Source: CAKSQF01 sp051867915 (GTDB lineage: Bacteria; Bacillota; Clostridia; Oscillospirales; CAG-272). From it: a stretch of DNA of 31,154 nucleotides. The DNA lies in contig JBJDZJ010000172.1 of assembly GCA_051867915.1 (NCBI GenBank), positions 1 through 31,154 of the forward strand. The letters are read 5' to 3'. A program made the position numbers and the translations under genes. Below the pieces are notes generated by a model. It searched no databases and had not been told where the DNA came from. It was given only the letters and a program-made list of their open reading frames with translations. This document shows, piece by piece, positions 21,943-30,800 of this stretch. Every line of letters begins with the position of its first letter. Positions within the stretch are counted from its first letter, which is position 1.

Positions 21943-23598
21943 GTGGAAAAAACGAATCTCAAAAGGCACAGCGTCTTTATATATGCTGCCGTCGCCGTCA
22001 TTGCGGCAGTCGTTCTGCGTCAGATCGGATTTGGGGTAGAAGGCGCTCTCGGTTTGTTTTGTAACATTCTACGCTCTGTCATATACATCGGACTGTTTAC
22101 ATCTTGGGGGATTTCTGTCAGCAGACGGGTCATTCAGCCGCAGGTGCGCCGTTATCTGACCGCTATTTCTGTGCTGATGGTTTTCTGGGTTTCGCTCAGG
22201 ACAATCCGTTATATGTTTACGGTAGAACCGTTGTTGCTTCGTTATCTATGGTATTTGTATTATTTGCCCATGCTGTTCATCCCGTTTCTGGCGGTGTTTG
22301 TCGCTCTGTCGCTGGGTAAGTCGGAAAGTTACCGCCTGCCGAAATGGACGACGATTCTTTTCATACCTGCCACCGTATTGTTGCTGTTGGTGCTGACCAA
22401 CGACTTTCATCAGTTGGTATTTGCCTTTTCTGATAGTTCGACCCTATGGAGAGACGACTATCACTATGCAATGGGATATTTTTTTGTTGTAGGCTGGCTG
22501 ATCCTGTGCGCATTGACGGCTATTGTCACGATGCTGATAAAGTGCCGTGTTCCGAACAGCCGTAAGGTTTTCGTGTTGCCCTTCGTACCCGTCATACTGG
22601 CTTTGATTTACGGTATCCTTTATGTTTTCCGTGTGCCGTGGCTCAAACACTTCGCGGGCGATATGACCGTAGTCTTTTGCCTGTTTTTTGCCGCTACACT
22701 GGAAATCTGTATTCAATGCGGACTGATTCAGACCAATACGGGATACGGAAAACTTTTTGAAATAGGAACCATCGGCGCGCAGATTACCGATGCGGAATAT
22801 CACACCCGATATGCCTCTTCAAATGCGATTCCTCTTTCTCCGGATATGAAGCGGGCGGCGGAAAAGGGCAGTGTCAGCATTGATAAAAATACGCTGCTCA
22901 AAAGCAGTCCCATCAGCGGAGGTCATGTTCTGTGGCAAGAGGACATTACTGAAATATCCGCCCTTTTGGAGAGACTTGAGGAAAACCGTAAAACCATAGA
23001 AGACAGCAACTGTCTTGAGGAAGAAAACATCAAGACAAAGGTCAAAATCAATACTATACGGGAACAGAATCGACTGTATGACCGTTTCCAGCAACAGACA
23101 GCTAAACAGATCAATCTTCTGGATGGGATTCTGAACCGATATGAAGCGGAAAATGACCCGGATATTGCCCGAAGTCTTCTTGCCAAAATCGGTGTGATCG
23201 GAGCCTACATAAAACGACGGGGCAATTTGATCTTTATTGAAGAAAAAGCAGAAGTGACGGATACGGCTGAACTTTCGGCGTGCCTGGAAGAATCTTTTAC
23301 CGGCTTGAAATTCATGGATGTGGAGTGTGCCCTTGATATACCGGAGGGACATACCATACCCGTGAATGGCGCCGCCCGTGTTTATGACTTCTTTGAAGCC
23401 GTTACGGAAACAGTTCTTGACGATCTTCGTTCAGTCTGGTTGAAAGGTCGAGTCCTGGAAAACGCCATCGTTTTCTGCATAGAAGTGGAAAGTGATACCG
23501 ATTTGACTCGGTTTGCGGAGCTTGCCGATTCCGTTTTCTGCGAAGACGGAGTCTGGCGTTTTACTCTCCGCATCGGAAAGGCAGGTGAAACGTCATGA
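21943..23598 (+). CDS. Multi-pass membrane sensor with coiled coil and degenerate kinase-like C-terminus
   Basis: A 551-residue protein if it begins at GTG 21943, which GAGG precedes at about 9 bases; another GTG five codons earlier is possible. About seven hydrophobic helices fill the first 265 residues, as in 7TM-type sensor modules. A PAS-like stretch (about 270-345) and a long coiled coil (about 345-405) follow. The C-terminal region has helices where a dimerisation domain would be, but I find no H-box histidine and no N-box or G-box, so it is probably not an active kinase. It overlaps the true kinase gene by ATGA. I infer a sensory or scaffold partner in a three-protein system; its ligand is unknown. 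Confidence 0.7.
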   Translation: MEKTNLKRHSVFIYAAVAVIAAVVLRQIGFGVEGALGLFCNILRSVIYIGLFTSWGISVSRRVIQPQVRRYLTAISVLMVFWVSLRTIRYMFTVEPLLLRYLWYLYYLPMLFIPFLAVFVALSLGKSESYRLPKWTTILFIPATVLLLLVLTNDFHQLVFAFSDSSTLWRDDYHYAMGYFFVVGWLILCALTAIVTMLIKCRVPNSRKVFVLPFVPVILALIYGILYVFRVPWLKHFAGDMTVVFCLFFAATLEICIQCGLIQTNTGYGKLFEIGTIGAQITDAEYHTRYASSNAIPLSPDMKRAAEKGSVSIDKNTLLKSSPISGGHVLWQEDITEISALLERLEENRKTIEDSNCLEEENIKTKVKINTIREQNRLYDRFQQQTAKQINLLDGILNRYEAENDPDIARSLLAKIGVIGAYIKRRGNLIFIEEKAEVTDTAELSACLEESFTGLKFMDVECALDIPEGHTIPVNGAARVYDFFEAVTETVLDDLRSVWLKGRVLENAIVFCIEVESDTDLTRFAELADSVFCEDGVWRFTLRIGKAGETS

Positions 23599-24884
23599 AA
23601 TCATTCAACCTTTCTTCGTCGGTCCATCAATCTCTACTGTTGGTTGTACTCTTTTTCACTCTGATCCTGTCACTGTTTCTGCTGGTTAATGTCATAGGAA
23701 ATCACCGTGACAGGTTCAAGCGGTATCTGAATTCGGCAGCATTTCTGTTTCTTCTTGCATTACTGATATTACTTACAGACGCTTTCGAAAAGATTCATTA
23801 CGGGAATTCACATGAAAAAGGGCTTCCGATACCGATGCTGTTGCTTTGGTTCATTGTCGTCGGAATGGGTTTGTTGCTCCTTTTGGAGTTGATTGGACTG
23901 AATCGTACCAAAGGAAGGACGCTGAACCGCAATTCCGTTAAAGAAGCGATGGATCGTCTCCCCAGCGGAATCTGTTATTTTACCGTCAGCGGAATCGTGA
24001 AGCTGTGCAATCTGCAAATGTTACGCCTGTTCCGTTCGCTTACCCAGAAGGATCTGCAGAAACTGAGCGAATTGCAGGAGGCGTTGGAGGAATGCGGACC
24101 CGATACCGGCGTGATCTGCCTTTCAAAAGATTTGCAATACTATCTTTTCCCCGACGGCAGAGTCTGGCGGTACCGACTGTCTACGGTAACGGACGAAGAG
24201 GGAACTCCCTATACGGAAGCGGTCTTTTCCGATCTTACCGAACAGTACCAACGGGAAGTGGAGCTGAAAAAACAGACGAAAGAACTGAAAGCGATTTCCT
24301 GTCAGCTCAAAAGGCTTTCGGACAATGCGCTGATCCTTACACGGGAGAAAGAAGTCCTTGCCGCCAAGACCAAACTGCACGACCAGATGGGAGCCGGACT
24401 GACGGCAGTGCGGCAGATTCTGATGCGGCAGGGAACAGTGGGAACCGAAAGCGCCGTGAAGCTACTGCGGCAGGCCGTCAGCGCTGTCAAAAACGATAAT
24501 GAATATCCGCCGGAGAAGGATGACCTTGCAAAATTTATCCAGGATGCCGAAACCGCAGGCGTAAAGATCCGTCTATCCGGAAAACTGCCGGATTATGAGG
24601 ATTATTCATTTGTATTTATGATTGCCATGCGGGAGTGCCTGTCCAACGGCGTGCGCCATGCCGGTGCAACGGAACTCCGGATTGATTTGCAGGAGGAGGA
24701 CAACTGTTTGTCTGTCCGAATCACCAATAACGGTACACCGCCCGAAAACGAGGTTGTGCCGAAAGGCGGACTTCACAACCTTCAGCACTATGTGCTGTAC
24801 TACGGCGGCAAGATGGAAATCCGGTCAAAACCGTGTTTTGTACTGACGGTAACACTACCCAAAGCAAAGGAGACAAGAGCATGA
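23595..24884 (+). CDS. Sensor histidine kinase of the NarX/DesK type (HisKA_3)
   Basis: A 429-residue kinase with three N-terminal hydrophobic helices (about 13-34, 46-62, 79-101), a PAS-like region at about 115-215 and a coiled linker. The HisKA_3 phosphoacceptor is His262 in KTKLHDQMGAGLTAVRQIL. The compact ATPase domain has the N-box RECLSNGVRHAGAT, the D/N box VRITNNGTPP and the G-box GGLHNLQHYV. This class pairs with NarL/LuxR-type regulators, and the next gene is one, overlapping as ATGA. It also overlaps the membrane sensor gene upstream, so all three proteins are probably made in fixed ratio. Confidence 0.9.
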   Translation: MKSFNLSSSVHQSLLLVVLFFTLILSLFLLVNVIGNHRDRFKRYLNSAAFLFLLALLILLTDAFEKIHYGNSHEKGLPIPMLLLWFIVVGMGLLLLLELIGLNRTKGRTLNRNSVKEAMDRLPSGICYFTVSGIVKLCNLQMLRLFRSLTQKDLQKLSELQEALEECGPDTGVICLSKDLQYYLFPDGRVWRYRLSTVTDEEGTPYTEAVFSDLTEQYQREVELKKQTKELKAISCQLKRLSDNALILTREKEVLAAKTKLHDQMGAGLTAVRQILMRQGTVGTESAVKLLRQAVSAVKNDNEYPPEKDDLAKFIQDAETAGVKIRLSGKLPDYEDYSFVFMIAMRECLSNGVRHAGATELRIDLQEEDNCLSVRITNNGTPPENEVVPKGGLHNLQHYVLYYGGKMEIRSKPCFVLTVTLPKAKETRA

Positions 24885-25534
24885 AGCGTGTGTTGATTGT
24901 GGAGGATCAGCGGATGCCCCGCGAAAATATGGAGAGAATCCTTTCTGACAGCGGGAAATATGAGCTTGCGGCAAGCGTAAACGGCGCCGATATGGCATTT
25001 GTGATTTGTAAGATGCAAAAGGTCGACCTGATACTCATGGATGTGTGTACGGTCGGCAATAAGGACGGCATAGAAGCGGCATCCGAGATAAAAACGGCGT
25101 TTCCGAATATAAAAATCATCATCGTCACTTCCATGGTTGAGGTTAGCTATCTGGACAGAGCCAGAGCCGCCGGGGTGGACAGCTTCTGGTATAAAGATAT
25201 CAGCCCGGAAGCACTGATTGATGTCATTGACCGTACAATGGATGGGGAACATCTTTTCCCCGACAAAACGCCGAAGGTCAAGCTGGGACTGGCTGACAGC
25301 ACCGATCTGACGGCAAAAGAAATTGAGGTTCTGCGTCTGGTCTGCGAGGGTCTGGAATACAGCGAAATTGCGGAAACGCTTCATATTGCGGAAAGTACCG
25401 TCAAATATCATGTATCCAACATACTTTCCAAGACCGGATACGCCAACAAAACCCGTCTTGCCATCGCCGTGACTGGTAAGAAGTTTATTATTACGACCAT
25501 GCCGGAGGATTTCGATTTCGACGCAGCCGAATAA
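24881..25534 (+). CDS. NarL/LuxR-family response regulator
   Basis: A 217-residue regulator that starts at the ATG at 24881 (AAAGGAGA upstream, ATGA overlap with the kinase stop), not at an earlier in-frame start. The receiver has Glu8-Asp9, phosphoacceptor Asp54 in LILMDVCTVGNKDG, and Lys105 in SFWYKDISPE. The C-terminal helix-turn-helix is standard: LTAKEIEVLRLVCEGLEYSE, then IAETLHIAESTVKYHVSNIL. It is the output of the kinase encoded just before. Plausible targets are the downstream receiver gene (25698-26081) and the giant surface protein, both of which have -10 boxes without a good -35, but no binding site was recognised. Confidence 0.93.
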   Translation: MKRVLIVEDQRMPRENMERILSDSGKYELAASVNGADMAFVICKMQKVDLILMDVCTVGNKDGIEAASEIKTAFPNIKIIIVTSMVEVSYLDRARAAGVDSFWYKDISPEALIDVIDRTMDGEHLFPDKTPKVKLGLADSTDLTAKEIEVLRLVCEGLEYSEIAETLHIAESTVKYHVSNILSKTGYANKTRLAIAVTGKKFIITTMPEDFDFDAAE

Positions 25535-25549
25535 CGGAGAGTCACTCTC

Positions 25550-25589
25550 AAAATTCCCGATTTCAGGATGAAATCGGGAATTTTTTTTT
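25550..25589 (+). terminator. Intrinsic terminator after the NarL-type regulator
   Basis: AAATTCCCGATTTC (25551-25564) and GAAATCGGGAATTT (25570-25583) form a perfect stem with a 5-base loop, ending in a run of nine T. It closes the three-gene signalling operon 16 bases after the stop codon and isolates the following receiver gene. Confidence 0.93.
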
Positions 25590-25643
25590 GAAAAAAATCT
25601 GAAACCTATACTTTTGGCGGGGGCGTTCATCGAATTCGGTTGT

Positions 25644-25649
25644 TATAAT
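25644..25649 (+). promoter_or_regulatory. Candidate -10 box for the stand-alone receiver gene
   Basis: TATAAT lies 49 bases before the ATG at 25698 and just after the terminator of the previous operon, so a promoter is needed here. No -35-like hexamer lies at 16-18 bases. CGAATTCG, a short palindrome, sits immediately upstream at 25631-25638. The promoter may need an activator. Confidence 0.45.
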
Positions 25650-25697
25650 AATAATGTAAAATTCCTGTCAGACTGCATTTGGATCGGAGGTGTTACA

Positions 25698-26081
25698 ATG
25701 CGGAGGGTCGTTGTGGATATGCAAAATACTCTGTTCGCCGATGCGATATCGACGGCTCTGAAAAACTTTGATTCCAATTTCATTGTATATCAAAGTGAGA
25801 AGCCGGAAAAAACGACAGAACTGTGTACATTTGCACAGGCAGATATATTAATTATGGAAGTTACTGCCTATATTCCGTGGAAACTGGATGAGCGCATGAA
25901 AATACGAAGTGATGTCAAGACCGTTAATCCGAATTGTAAAGTCGTTCTGGTGGTAGATGAAAACACGGATCAAAAATTGGCAGATAAGGTTCGCCAGGCA
26001 AAGAAAGACGGGCTGATTGACAATTTTATTTACGGATCGGTGTCTGCTACCTATCTGTCGGCTGTCATTGATGCTTTGTGA
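25698..26081 (+). CDS. Stand-alone receiver-like protein with Glu at the phosphoacceptor position
   Basis: A 127-residue protein starting at the ATG at 25698, where GGAGG lies 9 bases upstream; an earlier in-frame TTG has no such site. It has receiver-like order: VVVDMQNTLFADAI, then ADILIMEVTAY, then KVVLVVDEN and IDNFIYGSVSATYL. In the NarL-type regulator just upstream the matching third strand is DLILMDV with Asp54; here it is DILIMEV with Glu54. The Lys after strand five is replaced by Tyr. It would thus be locked in one state and may compete with or cap the neighbouring system. It has no output domain. It lies between that system and the giant secreted protein. Confidence 0.72.
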   Translation: MRRVVVDMQNTLFADAISTALKNFDSNFIVYQSEKPEKTTELCTFAQADILIMEVTAYIPWKLDERMKIRSDVKTVNPNCKVVLVVDENTDQKLADKVRQAKKDGLIDNFIYGSVSATYLSAVIDAL

Positions 26082-26126
26082 CAGCTTTGATGCAGAGCAG
26101 AGTGTAAAGTGACCGTTTTTTGATAA

Positions 26127-26132
26127 TATAAT
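26127..26132 (+). promoter_or_regulatory. Candidate -10 box before the giant secreted protein
   Basis: TATAAT about 125 bases before the ATG at 26258, with no recognisable -35. No hairpin terminator is evident between the receiver stop and this point, so read-through from 25644 is also possible. The rest of 26082-26257 holds nothing else I can name. Confidence 0.3.
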
Positions 26133-26257
26133 CTTCGAAAGCATGACGATGACGGGGTTGTCGCATCAAAAAGACTTAATACCGATGAATCTGCCCAATT
26201 TTTACGGGGAAGAACAGAGGGATTAGGATATTCACCAAATTGAAGGAGGAAATTCAT

Positions 26258-27730
26258 ATGAAACACAAAATGAACAGATTTGTCAGCATACTGCTGACGC
26301 TGGCAATGATGCTTGGTATGCTCTCCGGCATAAGCATACCTGCGTTGGCGGCAGGAACCGGCGGAATTACCGGCACCCTGATCACCGATGTGAACTTCAA
26401 GGTGCGCGCGCCCATCGGCACTGAGTACCCCAGCTTTACCGCAACAGACGACCACGAGAAAGTCATAGTCTGCGATGTCCAGTGGGTCAAGGGTGACACC
26501 GGAACAGGCAAGGCTCTGGACGATGACGATGAATTTAAGGCAGGCGATTGGTACACCGTCAAAGTGTATTTTTACTGCTTGGACTACTTTACTGTTTCCG
26601 TTGATTGCACCGCAACCCTGAACGGAAATGCAGTGGACATTGAAAACGCAGAGGGCATGCCGGGCATCTATGTCACGGAGTACGTTTTTCAGGCAAAGGA
26701 TTCCCTCTACGCCTATCTGCCGGATGACGTCTACTGGACCATTTGGGGCAACGTCACCGCCAGCGGCGAGACGGGCTATAATCAGCTGAAAGAGTATATC
26801 CAGAAAGAAACCGTCACCTGGGCCATCCGGCTGGATTCCGACGTGAAATACACCGAAGATTACAAGCTGGGCATGACCGTCAAAGGCAAGAAGTATCTGG
26901 ACCTCAACGGCCACGACATCGACATCAAATATGACAAGGGCTGGACCGACATCCTGTTCACCATCCCCCAGGGCAGTGAGCTGGTGATACTGGACAGCAA
27001 GGGCGGCGGCTCCATCCGCTACGACGGCTACATCTTCGACGGCGCGGATTACGACTCGGGTCATCTGGCGGTGCGCCATGTCTTTGACGTGTCCGGAAAG
27101 CTGACCATCAACGGCGGCCGCATTCTGGGCGGCGGCCGCTCCAAGCAGCAGTGGCTGGCCAACGCCAGAGAAGATGGCAATCCCTGCACTATATGGGAAA
27201 TGTATAACGGCTACGTCCGCAACCAGGTCAACGGCTACGGCGTCATCGTGCGGGACGGCGGTGAGCTGACCGTCAACGGCGGCGACGTCACCGGCCGCGG
27301 ATTTTTGTCGCTCAGTGAAAGAGGATCCGGTACGCGGGCCTGTGCCATCAAGGGTTACAGCGGTTCCACCATCACCCTGAACGACGGCTATTTCAAGGGC
27401 TACGGCTGCGCCGACGTGCTGCAAATTGAAAACGGCTGCGATCTGACCATCAAAGCCGGCGTGTTTGACACCCACAAGATCGATAAGGTTCGTCTGCCCA
27501 ATGTGTATGACAAAGAAAATCACGGTGATAACGGAGACGGCGCCATCTGGTTAAAGCAAAACTCCAACTATACAGACGGCACCTACGGTGACATCGGCAT
27601 CCCCAAAGGCTGCATCGTGGAAAACGCGGAGGTAATCATCGGCGGCGAGACTCAGGAAGCCGACGAGGACGGCAGCATCTCCGCGGATTCCACCAGCAAG
27701 AAGACCTTCATCAACCCCGAGGAAACCACC
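26258..27730 (+). CDS. Giant secreted beta-helix/Ig-like protein, N-terminal part up to the assembly gap
   Basis: Starts at ATG 26258 with GAAGGAGG 8-9 bases upstream; an in-frame TTG 18 bases earlier overlaps that site and is rejected. Residues 1-32 form a Sec signal peptide (positive start, hydrophobic core, SIPALAA before cleavage). Residues about 210-415 show repeated short strands such as LDLNGHDIDI, LTINGGRILGGG, LTVNGGDVTGRG and LTIKAGVFD, the pattern of a right-handed parallel beta helix, as in adhesins and polysaccharide-binding or -cleaving proteins. No catalytic set was identified. Bases here are visibly richer in G and C than in the neighbouring genes. The frame continues after the gap if the duplicated ends are merged (27886 onward). 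Confidence 0.82.
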
Positions 27731-27830
27731 NNNNNNNNNNNNNNNNNNNNNNNNNNNNNNNNNNNNNNNNNNNNNNNNNNNNNNNNNNNNNNNNNNNNNN
27801 NNNNNNNNNNNNNNNNNNNNNNNNNNNNNN
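27731..27830. other. Assembly gap (100 N)
   Basis: A block of exactly 100 N, the conventional length for a gap of unknown size. The 55 bases before it recur exactly after it, so the two contig ends probably overlap and little or nothing may be missing. Confidence 0.98.
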
Positions 27831-27885
27831 CATCTCCGCGGATTCCACCAGCAAGAAGACCTTCATCAACCCCGAGGAAACCACC
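27831..27885 (+). repeat. 55-bp direct copy of 27676-27730 flanking the gap
   Basis: The sequence from CATCTCCGCGGATTCC to GAGGAAACCACC is identical on both sides of the N block. Collapsing one copy plus the gap joins codon ACC (27728-27730) to TAC (27886-27888) in frame. This is best explained by an unresolved contig overlap; a true tandem repeat inside the gene is the alternative. Confidence 0.9.
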
Positions 27886-30800
27886 TACTCTCTGACGAGC
27901 TATCTTCGCCCCGTGACCGGCGTTACCCTGTATAATTCCAAATCCTCCGATACAGGCAATACCTCTTACGGCATGTGGACCATTGGCACCTCCGGTATAC
28001 TGGAGGCAGTGTTTGACGAGGATGATTATTACTGGGAGCAGGGTCTCCTTGATAACGACTATATGAAGAGTACCACACAGAAGTCCTATGTGGTATGGCA
28101 GATATGGGATTACTTCGATAATAAGCTGCTGACAACAATCGTGAATAAGAGCGGAACAATCCTGAACCTGAACGCTCTGTACGATTCTGACGGCAACAAG
28201 ATCAACATCGAGTGGGTCAATGGACGCGTCTATTCGATCGTCGCTTATATGGCGGAGGACTGGAACGGCAAATTCGAATACCAGACCATGACCAAGATCG
28301 GTCAGTATGACATCCAGGCACTGTCCGGCAATGTGGGCGCCCTGGGTAACGCCGATATCGTGGATATTGCCCAGGACGGCGTCATCACCTGCTCCGGTCA
28401 TCACTATCCCAATTTCGTCGCCACTGTCTCCCAGAACACCATTGATGTTCTGGAGGCTATGAAGGAGGATGGCGAGATCGTTGACTGGTATGTATCCTTG
28501 TCCTATGAAGAAGCAGTGGATACCGTTACCTATCCGGTTACCTACAAAATGACGGCAGATTCCGCTGTACAGGTTTACACCGGCGCACCGGGTATCACTA
28601 CGGTGGAGTGCAAGGTGTATGTAGGGTACGCCAGCAGTGCGACAGTTGTTATCCACAGCCAGAAGGTGGATCTGCTGTCATTCACCGACATCGATCCGAT
28701 GTATAACTTATCATGGGATTCGACAGTGGTTCCCATGATCACCCTGCTGAATTACGAAGACCCCGATGCCTACATCCAGCTGAACTCCCGTTTTAACGAG
28801 ATGGCAGGCTGGGGCAGAAACGTTCTGGGCGGCGAGATCGATTACGGCGAAACGCTGGACGCTTCGAATATCTATTGGGAATACCTGGACTATAATGGAA
28901 ACTGGGTGAAGATTGAGCCGAATACACCGGGCATGGTCTACGGCAGCGAGCGGGGAGAGACCAACAATTACCTGTATGTCCGCGCGGACGCAACATACCG
29001 TGCCTGCTATCAGATCGGTGACAAGGTCTTTACCAGCCCCAAACCCATTGTTGTCCACTCACCCGTGGACTATGACGACTATCCGTTGGTCCTGCTCTCC
29101 TCCTCCGAAAACACCACCTACGGCAAGGGAACGACGATCTCTGCTGATTTGTCGCCTGTTTCGGGTCAGAGCAGCAGTTGGAGCGATAATCTGTATGCAA
29201 TTTTCCAGTGCGTGTCTTGGCCTGACGGAGCGAGAATTCCGACGAAGAAGATCACTTCCAGTGACGCTTTATATGCGGATTATTTCTCCGACGACGGACT
29301 GACTGTCCTGACCGACGCCTTCTTCAGAGGCAACGCATCCTATGTCTATCCGGGCACCTACACCTACCGTGTGACGGTCTACGACGAAGACACGGGCAGA
29401 ACAGTGAACGGCATCACCACCGGGCAGGTCCGCAGAACCAGCTTTGATGTGTCGGTCACCTACGATTATACAGCTACGGGTGCAGACATCTATATTGACG
29501 GCGAGAACATTTCCAACCAGTCCGATGACGGCTGCTACCTGATGCCCGGAAACACCAACGAGATTTCGCTGCAAGCAAGGCTTTATCCCACTTACTCCAC
29601 ACTGATGCCGTCGGGTACAGAGGGATACTCCGTGGAATGGGAGATCGTTAGTAATACCAGTGTAGGCGAGATCGTTGGTCAGGGTACTGCGGCTACATTC
29701 GTCGCCAAGGAGCCCGGAAAGACAACAGTACGTGCAACGATCATTGATCCGGGAAAGCACAGTGTATTCGCACAAGTTTATGTGGATATCATTGTTCCCA
29801 TTGCAGGATTCACGGTGGATAATATTAGCATTGAATACGGGCAAAATCTCGCCACCGTTTGTCCCAATGTTACATCCGTCTGGTGCTATGGCGGCGAAAA
29901 GGTCACGAATAATCTGTGGAACTATCTGCAGGCATATCCTTATAGCTATCCCTCCATCGGTGCGGCAGGAAAGACGGCAAAGTACAACGAAAACTACGAT
30001 TTTTGTTTTGTATTCCGTACCATCGGTGATAATGTATTTGCTTATACCGTCGGATACTTGGATGAATATACGATTTATCAAATTGATTTTAGTACCCTTT
30101 CCATGAACACCTGCGATTCTGATGTAGTGTCCTCCGAGTTGGGTAGAGGATACAAAGGCTACAGTGGCGCAACTTTACAAGTATCACCGTATGATTTGGA
30201 ACTCTATTATAATTACACCTCCGAATGGATAATAGACCCGAACGGCACCTACATTGACTTTATCAGCGTGACCCAGACGAACCCCGCAGTGGGCGACTCT
30301 GCGGTCTATGACCCCGGAACCTCTTGGGGGGATATTAAATTCCTTGCCGGCGAGGTATCCTTCGGCGCCGCTCCATTTACCTATTCGAGTGAGGCATATC
30401 CGATCACAGAGCTGGTAGGCTCCGGCATGCCCTATGAAAATGCATATGCCGAATATAAAGACTATTTGAACAAAACGGATTATAACTGGTACTTCAATGC
30501 TGCTTTCTATCACTGGTACCCGGATCTTGGATTTGACACCGAACAGGTCTACTCCGAAGGTATTCACTTGAATGAGCTGAATGTTTATACGGCTAAAGGT
30601 GAAGACGGCACGGTTTACTATTTCAGCCCCGATGTGATGCTGGTGGTCAACGGACACAAAGTGACTGTCAATGACAACACCGGAGGCAGCATCCGAGCCT
30701 GCTATTACTTTGATGTCGGTGAAGTTGATGTCTTCGACGGCGTGACGGTGGTGATTACTCCGCCCGTTGCCGGAGAAACGCCCACCACAGCCGACCTGTC

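Noticed and set aside
26240..27895. Reading the giant gene straight through the N block to a stop at 27895
   Set aside because: The 100 N and the duplicated 55 bases shift the frame artificially; the correct continuation resumes in another frame from 27832.
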